18,436 nt of DNA from Candidatus Heimdallarchaeota archaeon (GTDB lineage Archaea > Asgardarchaeota > Heimdallarchaeia > JABLTI01): contig JAGMDP010000108.1 in assembly GCA_023128635.1 (NCBI GenBank), positions 1 through 18,436 of the forward strand. Reading direction: 5' to 3'. Made by a program: the position numbers and the translations under genes. A model generated the notes under the pieces. The model was not told the origin of the DNA. It did not search any database and worked only from the letters and a program-made list of their open reading frames with translations. The first letter of the stretch is position 1; the number at the start of each line of letters is the position of its first letter. Of this stretch, positions 1 to 7,866 are shown in pieces.

Positions 1-146
1 AATTGTTCGAAAGCTATGCAAATTGATAATCAAAAGGCAAAAGGATTGCTAATTATTTTTCTTTTATAATTATCATTTATTGTTTACAGAAATGTCTTTA
101 AGTTTATCTCAATTATATTAAGTTAAAGATTTTGAGGGAGAATGAT

Positions 147-1352
147 TTGTTCAAAAACAGAAAATTGATAGTAGGATTAGTATTTCTTATATTATTTTAT
201 TGCTCTTTTCCTTTTACAAAAACACAAGCTGCTGTAAATGTCGGTATTGTTCATTCAATTGAAAGTGTTAAACCAATCATCGATGGTGTTATTGATCCAG
301 TTGAATGGCAAAATGCAATTCCAATAGATGTAATATTATACTATTGGAGTGATCAAAGTATTCAAAGAAATTTAACTTTATTATCAATGTTTGATGACAA
401 TTCAACCTTATATTTAGCAGCTATTATTCCTGAATCAGGAGATACTACAGAATCTTTTTCTGTTATTTTCAGAATAAATGTTACTGAACCGTTAATTTAC
501 TATAAAGATTTTGGAGCTTATACTAGCAGTGATTTTGATACAAAAGATTTCGCAACTAGTTCTTTTAAAACATCTGGCTATACAACAGATGATAGCTTAC
601 AAATCAATGATGTGCCTGCAGAACAACAATTTTATGGCAATGGTCATGATGTAAAAATTATCGATCCAATATTTAATACCACTTCTGATCGATATACAAC
701 AACAACAGGTATAGTAAACAGCCCTAGAGATACAGATGTAGGAGGATCTAATGATGGTATTGCTAAAGGCTCCTATAATTCAACTCATACTATCATTGAA
801 ATGGCTTTTCCATTTGATTCAGGCGATAGAGTAGGATGCGATATAGAGCTTGACTATGGCGAATCTATTGAATTCTCATTAAGTATGTATAGTGGTGATG
901 GATATTTACAGGGAAGAAGTACAGATAAAGATTATGATTATTGTGTGTTGAAAATTGAAAAATTACTTGCTCCTGCTTTAGAGGAAATATCCCCATTAAT
1001 GGATAATGATGGTAACATAACCATAAATTGGAATGATGTTCTTGAAGCTACTTCATATAATGTTTATAGAGATACATCTGCAGTCTCAGATATCTCCGGT
1101 TTAACACCCATAGCCACTCCTGTTGATTCTTTTTATTATGATACTGGATTATCTAATGGTTCAACATATTACTATGCAATAACTGCCGAGAATACATATG
1201 GTGTATCAGAGCTTTCAAATGTCGAACAAGTTATGATACATATTACTACAACATCAGAAACATCAGTTTCTATAATTATAATATTGATTAATTTATTTGG
1301 TGTATGTTTAGGAGTATTTCTAATAAATAGCAGAAAAACTAAATTGAAATGA
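147..1352 (+). CDS. Secreted, membrane-anchored surface protein with CBM9/DOMON-like and Fn3-like domains
   Basis: Predicted extracellular protein of about 401 residues. The N-terminus (MFKNRK followed by a hydrophobic stretch ending near KTQAA) is a signal peptide. The next ~240 residues open with IDGVIDPVEW, the usual opening of CBM9-like/ethylbenzene-dehydrogenase-type beta-sandwich domains, and continue with acidic Gly/Ser-rich loops. A fibronectin-III-like segment follows (about 275-365; ITINWNDV, YNVYRD, YYYAITAENTYG). A C-terminal hydrophobic helix ends in a basic tail (SRKTKLK), so the protein is probably anchored outside the cell. The start is TTG 147, preceded six bases earlier by GAGGGAG; an in-frame TTG at 132 is possible but lies just before that ribosome site. 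Ligand unknown: a sugar-binding or adhesion role is inferred from domain type only. Confidence 0.75.
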   Translation: MFKNRKLIVGLVFLILFYCSFPFTKTQAAVNVGIVHSIESVKPIIDGVIDPVEWQNAIPIDVILYYWSDQSIQRNLTLLSMFDDNSTLYLAAIIPESGDTTESFSVIFRINVTEPLIYYKDFGAYTSSDFDTKDFATSSFKTSGYTTDDSLQINDVPAEQQFYGNGHDVKIIDPIFNTTSDRYTTTTGIVNSPRDTDVGGSNDGIAKGSYNSTHTIIEMAFPFDSGDRVGCDIELDYGESIEFSLSMYSGDGYLQGRSTDKDYDYCVLKIEKLLAPALEEISPLMDNDGNITINWNDVLEATSYNVYRDTSAVSDISGLTPIATPVDSFYYDTGLSNGSTYYYAITAENTYGVSELSNVEQVMIHITTTSETSVSIIIILINLFGVCLGVFLINSRKTKLK

Positions 1353-1380
1353 AGCTCTCAATTTAGTTTCATTTTCTTCT
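1336..1380. terminator. Perfect 12-bp inverted repeat between convergent genes, likely bidirectional terminator
   Basis: AAACTAAATTGA (1336-1347) is repeated as its exact reverse complement at 1358-1369 with a 10-base loop, followed by the T-rich run CATTTTCTTCT. It overlaps the stop codon of the surface protein gene and lies in the short gap facing the end of the aldo/keto reductase gene, where a shared terminator would be expected. The hairpin is AT-rich; archaeal termination depends mainly on U-tracts, so the hairpin itself may also act as an mRNA 3' stabiliser. Confidence 0.5.
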
Positions 1381-1448
1381 ATCAGCAATTTCTATTTTTT
1401 TCTTTCCAATACTTATTATATCATGTCTAAAAAATTACCAAGAAATTC

Positions 1449-2447
1449 TTATCTCATCTTCTCTTTATAGTAGTAATTTGGTTTATATGTTAAAGGCCAT
1501 TCAGGTTCATTGTCAAGAATTTCTTCGATTTGATCGAGAACGTCATTAGATAGAGTAACATCTGAAGCTTTTACATTCTCAATGACATGTTCAGGTTTTG
1601 ATGCCCCTATAATAGCTGAGGTTATCTCTTTCTTTCTTAAAATCCAGGCTAATGCTAATTGACTTGTTGTTATCTCAAGAGATTTAGCGAGTTCTCCAAG
1701 TTTCTTCAGTTTCTCCAGATTCTCAGGAGTTAATCGTTTTTGAATGCTCTCTGAGCGACTTCCTCGGCTTCCATCAGGGATTCCATCGTTATACTTACCG
1801 GTCAACATACCCTGCCCCAGTGGGGACCAGACAGTCAAGCCCATTCCGTGTGTTTTCGCTACGGACATAATTTCGAGTTCAATGTGTCTACTAATCATGT
1901 TGTATAATGGTTGTTCCACTATTGGTTTGTGCAAATGTAGTTCTTTTGCTACAGCATTCACTCTTTCCAATTGAGCTGCAGTCCAAACAGATGTTCCCCA
2001 ATAATGCACTTTGCCAGAGCGGATCAAATCATCTAGAATCTCTACTGTTTCTTTTACCGGAGTCATATAATCATAACGATGCATGTAATAGATGTCTATA
2101 TAATCAAGATTTAATCGTTCTAATGTGCCTTCAATTGCGTTTGAAATGTTCTTTCTGCTCAATCCCCAACGATTAATGTCTTCACTAAACGGCCAAAAAA
2201 CCTTACTTGAAATAACAAGATCTTTTCTACTTACAGTTTCTTCAGCAAGGAATTCGGCAATAACCTTTTCTGCTTCACCACGAGCATAAATTTCTGCGGA
2301 ATCTATGAAATTAACTCCATGTTCAATTGCTGTTGCCATGCATTTCTTAGCAATTTCACTTTCAACTGTACCACCATATGTGAGCCAAGAGCCCAGCGAA
2401 ATTTCACTGACTTTTAAACCACTTCTACCAACTTTTCGATATTTCAT
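1449..2447 (-). CDS. Aldo/keto reductase (Kv-beta/YghZ-like)
   Basis: NADPH-dependent aldo/keto reductase, 332 residues, the normal length for the family, probably cytoplasmic. The catalytic tetrad is visible: Asp49 and Tyr54 in FIDSAEIY, Lys82 in SSKVFW, His123 in YMHRYD. SPLGQGMLTGKY and the C-terminal cofactor motif IIGASKPEHVIENVKA are typical of the group resembling voltage-gated potassium channel beta subunits and YghZ. The ATG start has GAGG seven bases upstream. The physiological substrate cannot be read from the sequence. The gene stands alone: convergent with the surface protein gene and divergent from the glycosyltransferase. Confidence 0.9.
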   Translation of the reverse strand: MKYRKVGRSGLKVSEISLGSWLTYGGTVESEIAKKCMATAIEHGVNFIDSAEIYARGEAEKVIAEFLAEETVSRKDLVISSKVFWPFSEDINRWGLSRKNISNAIEGTLERLNLDYIDIYYMHRYDYMTPVKETVEILDDLIRSGKVHYWGTSVWTAAQLERVNAVAKELHLHKPIVEQPLYNMISRHIELEIMSVAKTHGMGLTVWSPLGQGMLTGKYNDGIPDGSRGSRSESIQKRLTPENLEKLKKLGELAKSLEITTSQLALAWILRKKEITSAIIGASKPEHVIENVKASDVTLSNDVLDQIEEILDNEPEWPLTYKPNYYYKEKMR

Positions 2448-2574
2448 TTTGAATCCTCAAAAATAATTTTTTCAGTAAATAGACATAGATTTGCTATCCC
2501 TTTTAATAATCTGGTTTACAAAAAGAGATTTTTTGTTGTTTTTCTCATTGATTCTATTGTCAATAGATAATTGT

Positions 2575-2588
2575 CGAAATTTTAAATA
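2575..2588 (+). promoter_or_regulatory. BRE plus TATA box for the glycosyltransferase gene
   Basis: CGAAAT followed directly by TTTAAATA matches the archaeal BRE/TATA consensus. Transcription would start about 25 bases downstream (near 2610), giving a leader of roughly 28 nt that still holds the GGAGAT ribosome site before the ATG at 2638. It is the clearest promoter in the window. Confidence 0.6.
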
Positions 2589-2637
2589 GTACATTTTATA
2601 TAGAACCTTCAACCCATTTAATTGTGGAGATAGTCAG

Positions 2638-3801
2638 ATGAAGTTCCTATATGGCATAAACACGAATGGTCAAGGTCACATTAACCGTTCACGTGTTTTT
2701 ATATCTGAATTAATTGCAGATGGTCATGAGGTTCATGTGTTTTTATCTGGCAAACAACCTCCAAAATATGCTTATGAATTAGCTGACAGAGTTTTTTATA
2801 AACAAGGTCCTTTTGATATTTACGAGGAAAATAAATTACAAATCCCGAAATCTCTTCAAGCTAATTTTAACAAGTTACCTGATTATAATAGGGCTCGAAA
2901 GGAAATCATGGAATTAGATTACAAGGAAAATTATGATGCGTTTATCAATGATTTTGAACAAACATCAGCTATTGCAGGTAGAAGACTAAACAAACCGGTG
3001 GTCATCGTTGATCGTCAACACGCCATATTCCATTCTTTCTGTGCTGATAGAGTTCCTTGCAGTAGATATGATAAATTGAAATTTCGATTAGCACAGCTTA
3101 TGGTTATTCCCAGTTTTGATAAGTGCTTTGCTCTTGATTTTGTAGACTCGATGCACACAAAAGATGATGTAACCCTTTTTCCATTGGTTGAGAAACCGGA
3201 ATTCAATGATCTTGATGTAACATATGACAATCATATTGTAGCGTATTTAGGACGCTACTCCCAATCCTCTATTATTGATATTTTTTCTAAATTCCCTGAT
3301 GAAACCTTTCATCTCTATGGTTTCAATCAGGATAAGCAAATTGGTAATATCGTTTTCAAGAAGACAAGCCGTGAGGGATTCATCAAAGATTTAACTTCTT
3401 GTAAAGCAATTATTGGAAATGGTGGATTTAATCTCGCTTGGGAAGCAAGTTTGCTAAATAAACTCGTTTTAACTATCCCTCATTGGAAGATACTAGAGCA
3501 AGTTACCAATGCATATTCACTGTACGAATTAGGAATAGGTTATCTTTCAGAAGAACTAACAGTAGAAGATTTCAGTAATTTTAGAGAATGGGCTGAAGAA
3601 ATAAACTATAAACCAAAACACAAAGCCACAATAAGACCCGCATCAGAGTTATTATCCCATATCTATGATTTCTTAGAAGAATATCAAGCAGAAAACTATC
3701 TAAAGAAAAGGCAAGTAAAACGAAGCATAAAATATGATCTTTCTCGTTGGCGCATGAAAAAGGAGATAAAAGACGAAGTTAAGTTGAAAATCGAAATTTA
3801 G
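2638..3801 (+). CDS. Glycosyltransferase, GT1/GT28-like (MJ1255-type)
   Basis: Probable nucleotide-sugar-dependent glycosyltransferase of the GT-B fold, 387 residues. The N-terminal domain opens with KFLYGINTNGQGHINRS, the Gly-rich loop and HINRS signature of the Glyco_trans_1_3/MJ1255-type family (often labelled teichoic-acid-related). The C-terminal domain contains AIIGNGGFNLAWEASLLNK (about 261-279), equivalent to the donor-binding NGG...EA motif of GT28-like enzymes. A basic, Lys/Arg-rich tail (about 355-387) could associate with membranes. No transmembrane helix is visible. ATG start with GGAGAT upstream. Acceptor and sugar are unknown; surface glycan or glycolipid synthesis is inferred. 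It converges with the next gene, leaving only six bases between stop codons. Confidence 0.8.
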   Translation: MKFLYGINTNGQGHINRSRVFISELIADGHEVHVFLSGKQPPKYAYELADRVFYKQGPFDIYEENKLQIPKSLQANFNKLPDYNRARKEIMELDYKENYDAFINDFEQTSAIAGRRLNKPVVIVDRQHAIFHSFCADRVPCSRYDKLKFRLAQLMVIPSFDKCFALDFVDSMHTKDDVTLFPLVEKPEFNDLDVTYDNHIVAYLGRYSQSSIIDIFSKFPDETFHLYGFNQDKQIGNIVFKKTSREGFIKDLTSCKAIIGNGGFNLAWEASLLNKLVLTIPHWKILEQVTNAYSLYELGIGYLSEELTVEDFSNFREWAEEINYKPKHKATIRPASELLSHIYDFLEEYQAENYLKKRQVKRSIKYDLSRWRMKKEIKDEVKLKIEI

Positions 3802-3807
3802 CTTGTT

Positions 3808-4944
3808 TTAACGTAACAAATGTTTATTCCCTATTGATATATTCTCTAACCCTTGTTTTTTTGCTACCTTAAAACATCTTTCAGCATGTTCCTTTGAGGT
3901 GGTTGGTAAATCATCAATAGCAAAGGCTGGATAAAAAGCTAAGAGTGAATAAGGAATTGATGTATCAATAGAAGCAAGAAAATTTGCTATTTTTGATACT
4001 TGTTCTTCATCTATATACCCGGGAATTAATAATGTACTAGCAATTAGTAATGGGGTTTCTGGACGATCGCTTATACGTCTACCAATTTCCTTTAAATTGA
4101 AATAAGTGAATTTATTACTGGTTCCACAGAGAGCGAAGTTCAATTCTTCATCGAATGTTTTTGTATCGATTTTGATGGATCCACCTGATTTCATAGCTAT
4201 TTCAGTTGACTTACGCATTAACTCAGGCTTTGCTGAACCATTTGTTTCCCAACAAACTCTTAAAATTCGTTTTTCCTTTTTTGCTCTTTTAAGAGCAAGC
4301 AAACCCACAGCATTAGTATGTCGTATTTGCGCAGCAGGATCCCCGCCAAAAAAACAAATGCAACTTGTATCTTTTCTTATAGCATTATCAAGAACTTCAG
4401 GCGGATTTGGACTTGATAAATGAACGCCTTTCCGATATTGGTGGTTTTGACAAAATAAGCAATCAAAAGTGCAAGCTTGATAAAAAACAGATAAATTATT
4501 CCATCCGATTTCGGGACCATCTGCGTAAGAGAATTTTGGATACCCGCTTGAAGTACCTCCCGGACAAAACGGACTGGCAACACAATTCGTTGGTAGAGGA
4601 TCATAATAGAAACTAAACAAACCGTTTTTCTCATCACCAGCTAATCTAACGAGTTTTTGGTTTACGTTTTTCACTAGATTACAGAAACCGATTTCCCCTT
4701 CCCCTAAGCGACAATTGTTTACACAATCACCACAAGTTAAGCCCTTCTTTGTTTTCGGAGGAGCAATGGTAAGATTATATTTAAGACGATATTTTACTCG
4801 AGTTTTGTTGATGATTTCCATGGCTTCTTGGTGTTGAGTAAGAATACATTCTTTGCAAACACCTAATTTCTCAGAAATCTCAGGTGATTCTTTACTGCAA
4901 ATTTGACATTTCTTTTGCTGGAGATTATTGGGGAAGAAACGCAT
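3808..4944 (-). CDS. Radical SAM protein, COG1180/AmmeMemoRadiSam-like, with extra cysteine clusters
   Basis: Radical S-adenosylmethionine enzyme of 378 residues. The [4Fe-4S] motif is CTFDCLFC (C158-X3-C162-X2-C165) followed by QNHQ, as in pyruvate-formate-lyase-activase-like (COG1180) and AmmeMemoRadiSam proteins. FFGGDPAAQ (about 197-206) corresponds to the SAM-contacting GGE-type motif. Before the core are two additional Cys groups: a zinc-ribbon-like C13-X2-C16 with C30-X2-C33, and C71-X2-C74-X3-C78 with C88, then C121 and C127. The GDCVNNCRLGEGEIGFC stretch resembles the N-terminal portion of AmmeMemoRadiSam enzymes. ATG start behind GGTGAG. The substrate is unknown; AMMECR1 and Memo partners are not in this window. 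Confidence 0.8.
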   Translation of the reverse strand: MRFFPNNLQQKKCQICSKESPEISEKLGVCKECILTQHQEAMEIINKTRVKYRLKYNLTIAPPKTKKGLTCGDCVNNCRLGEGEIGFCNLVKNVNQKLVRLAGDEKNGLFSFYYDPLPTNCVASPFCPGGTSSGYPKFSYADGPEIGWNNLSVFYQACTFDCLFCQNHQYRKGVHLSSPNPPEVLDNAIRKDTSCICFFGGDPAAQIRHTNAVGLLALKRAKKEKRILRVCWETNGSAKPELMRKSTEIAMKSGGSIKIDTKTFDEELNFALCGTSNKFTYFNLKEIGRRISDRPETPLLIASTLLIPGYIDEEQVSKIANFLASIDTSIPYSLLAFYPAFAIDDLPTTSKEHAERCFKVAKKQGLENISIGNKHLLR

Positions 4945-5007
4945 TAGAACTCACCGCTCTTACTATAAATAAGAAAAGAGTTCTATTTATTTTTTGACGA
5001 TTATAGC

Positions 5008-5436
5008 CTATATATTAGTTGGAGGGGCAGGATCATCTTTAAAAAAGGACAAATCGTCAGAGGAATCAATCAATTCTTGAAAATTGAGATACCTATTGAA
5101 GCATACATTGAAAATTTGAAGCTTCAGCTTTTCTGGGTCGTCTTGTATATTTATTGCAAAATTATATATTTTGGCAGAGAGAACAGCATCACCTAAAACG
5201 TAATGGACCCATAATGCTAAGTCACATTCTACATCTTTGTCTTTAATTCGACAGAGGTTTGGAAAAATCTCTTCGGGTTTTAAGTTAGAAAAAACATCAA
5301 GTAACTCACTTAAACTATGGATTTTAGCAATGATCTTATCATTTTCTCCTCTAACGATAAAGGCATCTTCTTCATTGGGTGTACCTTGAGATAGTTTCGC
5401 TAAAACATGAAGATCCGTAACTTCCGCCATTTCCAA
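5008..5436 (-). CDS. Small DUF5752-like protein of unknown function
   Basis: 142 residues, soluble, acidic C-terminus (SSDDLSFFKDDPAPPTNI). Residues about 25-90 (AFIVRGENDKIIAKIHSL...DLALWVHYVLGD) match the pattern I associate with DUF5752: a beta hairpin with a charged turn, then helices with a conserved Trp and GD. The same pattern occurs in residues about 325-381 of the receiver-like/PPDK-N protein encoded at 8676-11642. Start: TTG at 5436 lies six bases after AGAGG; the ATG two codons later is the alternative. It follows the TauE-like gene after 98 bases on the same strand. No catalytic residues are evident; a binding or regulatory role is only a guess. Confidence 0.6.
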   Translation of the reverse strand: MEMAEVTDLHVLAKLSQGTPNEEDAFIVRGENDKIIAKIHSLSELLDVFSNLKPEEIFPNLCRIKDKDVECDLALWVHYVLGDAVLSAKIYNFAINIQDDPEKLKLQIFNVCFNRYLNFQELIDSSDDLSFFKDDPAPPTNI

Positions 5437-5534
5437 TTCAAACCTCTTTATGTGATTCCTTATCCATTGTCAATTACTATCTACTTCTATGGGAAATAAG
5501 TAGCAACTAATAACCCTTTCCATTTGGATAAAGA

Positions 5535-6497
5535 CTATAAGATTCCATGCACATCTAATTGCCATTGTATGATTGTCCAGATTGACACTAAAACTAAGAC
5601 AGTAGCAAAGACAATTTTTAATGGATCAGCTTTGATTTTTCGAGCTAATCTCGCACCGATTTGAGCACCGCCAATTATTCCAATTGCTAAGCCTGCTACA
5701 TATGGCCACCAAATACCAGAAGTTTCTGTGGATCCGGTATAAGCTGTAATTATTGTTGTTGATTTTGTGAATATCATTATGAAAACCGATGTTGCTGTTG
5801 CGAAGTGGATAGGCAAACCAACGAATATGTGTAGAACTGGTACCATGACTATACCTCCACCAACTCCAGCCATACTTGCAACAAAACCACCTATAAGAGC
5901 TATAGGAGTTAAGTATAGTCTTGCTTTATATTGCCATTTCTCGCCACTTCTATCTTCTATATCTTTCTCTAATGTTAATCTATTTAGAAGTAATTTGATT
6001 CGAGATGGTTTTTCCTCAGTTTCAGCTTCTTCAACTGGAATTAGAATTTCATTATCCCCTTCCTTAATCTTAGCTCTCCAAATTTTTGGAGAGATTACTT
6101 TATAGATCATTCTTAAAGCGGTTAAGAATAACAGAATTGCAAAGAAGATTAAGACAGCTGTTTCATTAATTTTTGCTTGGGTTAACTTTCCAAGATATGA
6201 TCCAACAATGGTATATGGGATACAGAGAATTCCTACTAAGTAATCAATTCGCTTTTGAATCGAAAAGGCGATAGTAGCGGACGCAGCTGTGAATACAATT
6301 ACAGTACTCGATATCGTTGTTGCATATTTGAAAACATCTAGTATACCATAGTTTGCAAATGGATCAAATAAGGCAAAAGCAGCATAAAATAAGATAGGCA
6401 CCATCAAAACCCCACCGCCTAGACCGGTTATTGCAGCGAATATTCCTACAGCAATACCTATTGGAATTAGTATAAAGAATACTGATAATGGTTCCAT
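5535..6497 (-). CDS. TauE/SafE family membrane permease
   Basis: Integral membrane protein of 320 residues with about eight predicted helices (roughly 5-34, 56-80, 84-104, 112-133, 194-222, 229-254, 263-283, 293-311). Two halves each carry the family repeat: GLGGGVLMVPIL near residue 25 and GVGGGIVMVPVL near residue 211. A charged loop (about 137-192, rich in Glu and Lys) separates them. TauE/SafE proteins export sulfite, sulfoacetate and similar organic or sulfur anions; the substrate here cannot be deduced, as no sulfur-metabolism genes are adjacent. ATG start with AGGTG eight bases upstream. It follows a membrane-anchored Cys-rich protein gene by 84 bases. Confidence 0.85.
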   Translation of the reverse strand: MEPLSVFFILIPIGIAVGIFAAITGLGGGVLMVPILFYAAFALFDPFANYGILDVFKYATTISSTVIVFTAASATIAFSIQKRIDYLVGILCIPYTIVGSYLGKLTQAKINETAVLIFFAILLFLTALRMIYKVISPKIWRAKIKEGDNEILIPVEEAETEEKPSRIKLLLNRLTLEKDIEDRSGEKWQYKARLYLTPIALIGGFVASMAGVGGGIVMVPVLHIFVGLPIHFATATSVFIMIFTKSTTIITAYTGSTETSGIWWPYVAGLAIGIIGGAQIGARLARKIKADPLKIVFATVLVLVSIWTIIQWQLDVHGIL

Positions 6498-6581
6498 TTT
6501 GAGTGCACCTAAACGATATATATTGGAATTCTGTGAGAATAAAACTATTCCTATCTATGAAATTTATAAGGATTAAAAAAA

Positions 6582-7070
6582 TCATTCAGTTGTTTTCAGG
6601 TATGGTAAAACTTGTGTCTTCGAACAATTTGGGCATTTATATCTTCTAAAAAGTTGTTGTTCTAATTCAGGATGACTTGCAAAAAACTCTGTTATCAAAT
6701 CCATATCTTCTTGGGAAATACGACTGCTACCAACAAGTGATGTCAAGGTATTTTCTGCTGTTTCACAATTAATTAGGAATTCGCCTTGATCTTTCATGAA
6801 ATCCTTATAGCGAATTTCCGTCCTCATCGGCATCTTACAATCCTCACAATATGGCTGATGCTTTTGAGTTCCTTTATCTTCAATCAATTTCTTTAGAGAT
6901 TTCTCATCAAACTCTGAAATTCGTCCTGTATGATCACTTTTTCTAACATATCTCCAAATAAACCAGATAATTAAACCTGTAAAAATAACACCTAGTATAG
7001 GTAACCCCCAATTCAAAATCTCTTCCGCTAACGTTGCATTGATTGAGAGATCAGGTGTAATATTAATCAA
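6582..7070 (-). CDS. Membrane-anchored protein with zinc-ribbon-like cysteines, unknown function
   Basis: 162 residues. A single transmembrane helix (about 21-41) with a short N-terminal segment precedes a soluble domain that starts with basic residues (RYVRK), suggesting it lies in the cytoplasm. The domain carries C75-X2-C78 and C146-X2-C149, which together could form a zinc ribbon, plus C102. The insert between the pairs is about 67 residues, long for a simple ribbon. I recognise no named family. The start is TTG; GGAAG lies seven bases upstream and there is no ATG nearby. It sits upstream of the TauE-like permease on the same strand, so a partnership with it is possible but unproven. Confidence 0.65.
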   Translation of the reverse strand: MINITPDLSINATLAEEILNWGLPILGVIFTGLIIWFIWRYVRKSDHTGRISEFDEKSLKKLIEDKGTQKHQPYCEDCKMPMRTEIRYKDFMKDQGEFLINCETAENTLTSLVGSSRISQEDMDLITEFFASHPELEQQLFRRYKCPNCSKTQVLPYLKTTE

Positions 7071-7157
7071 AACTGTTCTTCCTACAAAGAAGCATCCATC
7101 TTAGTAAAGAAAATAAGGAGATTCAATCTTAATTAGCTTTGCTTTACTTAAAAATTT

Positions 7158-7820
7158 TCAAGAGATCTTGTTGAGGTTTTCTTGAAAGTAATCACAAAAA
7201 TCTGTAAGAAAGCACTGTGAGCACAATGGTTTTGAAGCTTTACACACTTTTCGTCCATGCTCGATGAGATTTAGATGGAAACTATAGATGTTTTTCTTTG
7301 GGATTATAGTTTTCATTGCTTCCTGAGTTTTTTCTCGAGTTTTAGTTGCGACTAGTCCTATTCGATTACTTAATCGATGAACATGAGTATCAACAGGCAT
7401 AATTGGAAAATTAAACGAAAATATTAGAACACACGCAGCTGTTTTTGGTCCTACACCATCCAAAGACACTAAATAGTCTTCAGCTTCATCTTGATTGTAA
7501 TCTGCAAGAAATTCAAGATCAATTTTCCCTTCACGTTTTTTAATTTCCAGTAAACTCTTCTTGATTTTTTTTGCTTTAATATTTGCTAAACCACCACTTC
7601 TTATTGGTTCAGCTATTTCCGTTTCATCTGCTTCCAGTATTTCATCCCAAGTCTTGAATGTCTCAATTAAATTAGCATAAGCTCGTAAACTATTTTTATC
7701 TGTGGTGTTTTGCGAAAGAATTGTTCGTACCAATTCACCTACTGGTTCTCTCCAACGTTTCCAATGTTTAACCCCATAATGTTTGTCGAGCTCGGAAATG
7801 ATTATCTTCGCCTTATTCAT
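7158..7820 (-). CDS. nth: Endonuclease III-like DNA glycosylase/AP lyase
   Basis: Base-excision repair enzyme of about 220 residues. It has the helix-hairpin-helix LDGVGPKTAA with the catalytic Lys (residue 126 from the chosen start) and the Asp in PVDTHVHRLSNRIG (144), as in endonuclease III, which removes oxidised pyrimidines. The C-terminal iron-sulfur loop is intact: Cys-X6-Cys-X2-Cys-X5-Cys in CKASKPLCSQCFLTDFC. ATG 7820 is preferred because GGTG lies six bases upstream; that GTG itself (7829) would add only three residues. It lies 46 bases downstream of the CofE-like gene on the same strand. Substrate range (thymine glycol, uracil mismatches) is not readable. Confidence 0.92.
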   Translation of the reverse strand: MNKAKIIISELDKHYGVKHWKRWREPVGELVRTILSQNTTDKNSLRAYANLIETFKTWDEILEADETEIAEPIRSGGLANIKAKKIKKSLLEIKKREGKIDLEFLADYNQDEAEDYLVSLDGVGPKTAACVLIFSFNFPIMPVDTHVHRLSNRIGLVATKTREKTQEAMKTIIPKKNIYSFHLNLIEHGRKVCKASKPLCSQCFLTDFCDYFQENLNKIS

Positions 7821-7866
7821 GAAAAACACCAGTTTGTTGAAAATTTATGAGGCTAATGAGAGGAAT

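Noticed and set aside
1..69. Possible 3' end of a plus-strand gene: the frame from base 1 is open to TAA at 67-69.
   Set aside because: Only 22 codons, no recognisable sequence, and another frame is open nearly as far; it cannot be told from chance.
4946..4984. AGAACTC ... GAGTTCT inverted pair upstream of the radical SAM gene, considered as a riboswitch.
   Set aside because: Only 7 bp with a 25-base loop, conflicting with an alternative CTCTT/AAGAG pairing; no known riboswitch core is visible.
7103..7148. AGTAAAG ... CTTTACT inverted pair between the endonuclease III gene and the next gene, considered as a terminator.
   Set aside because: 7 bp separated by 32 bases in AT-rich DNA; too weak to call.
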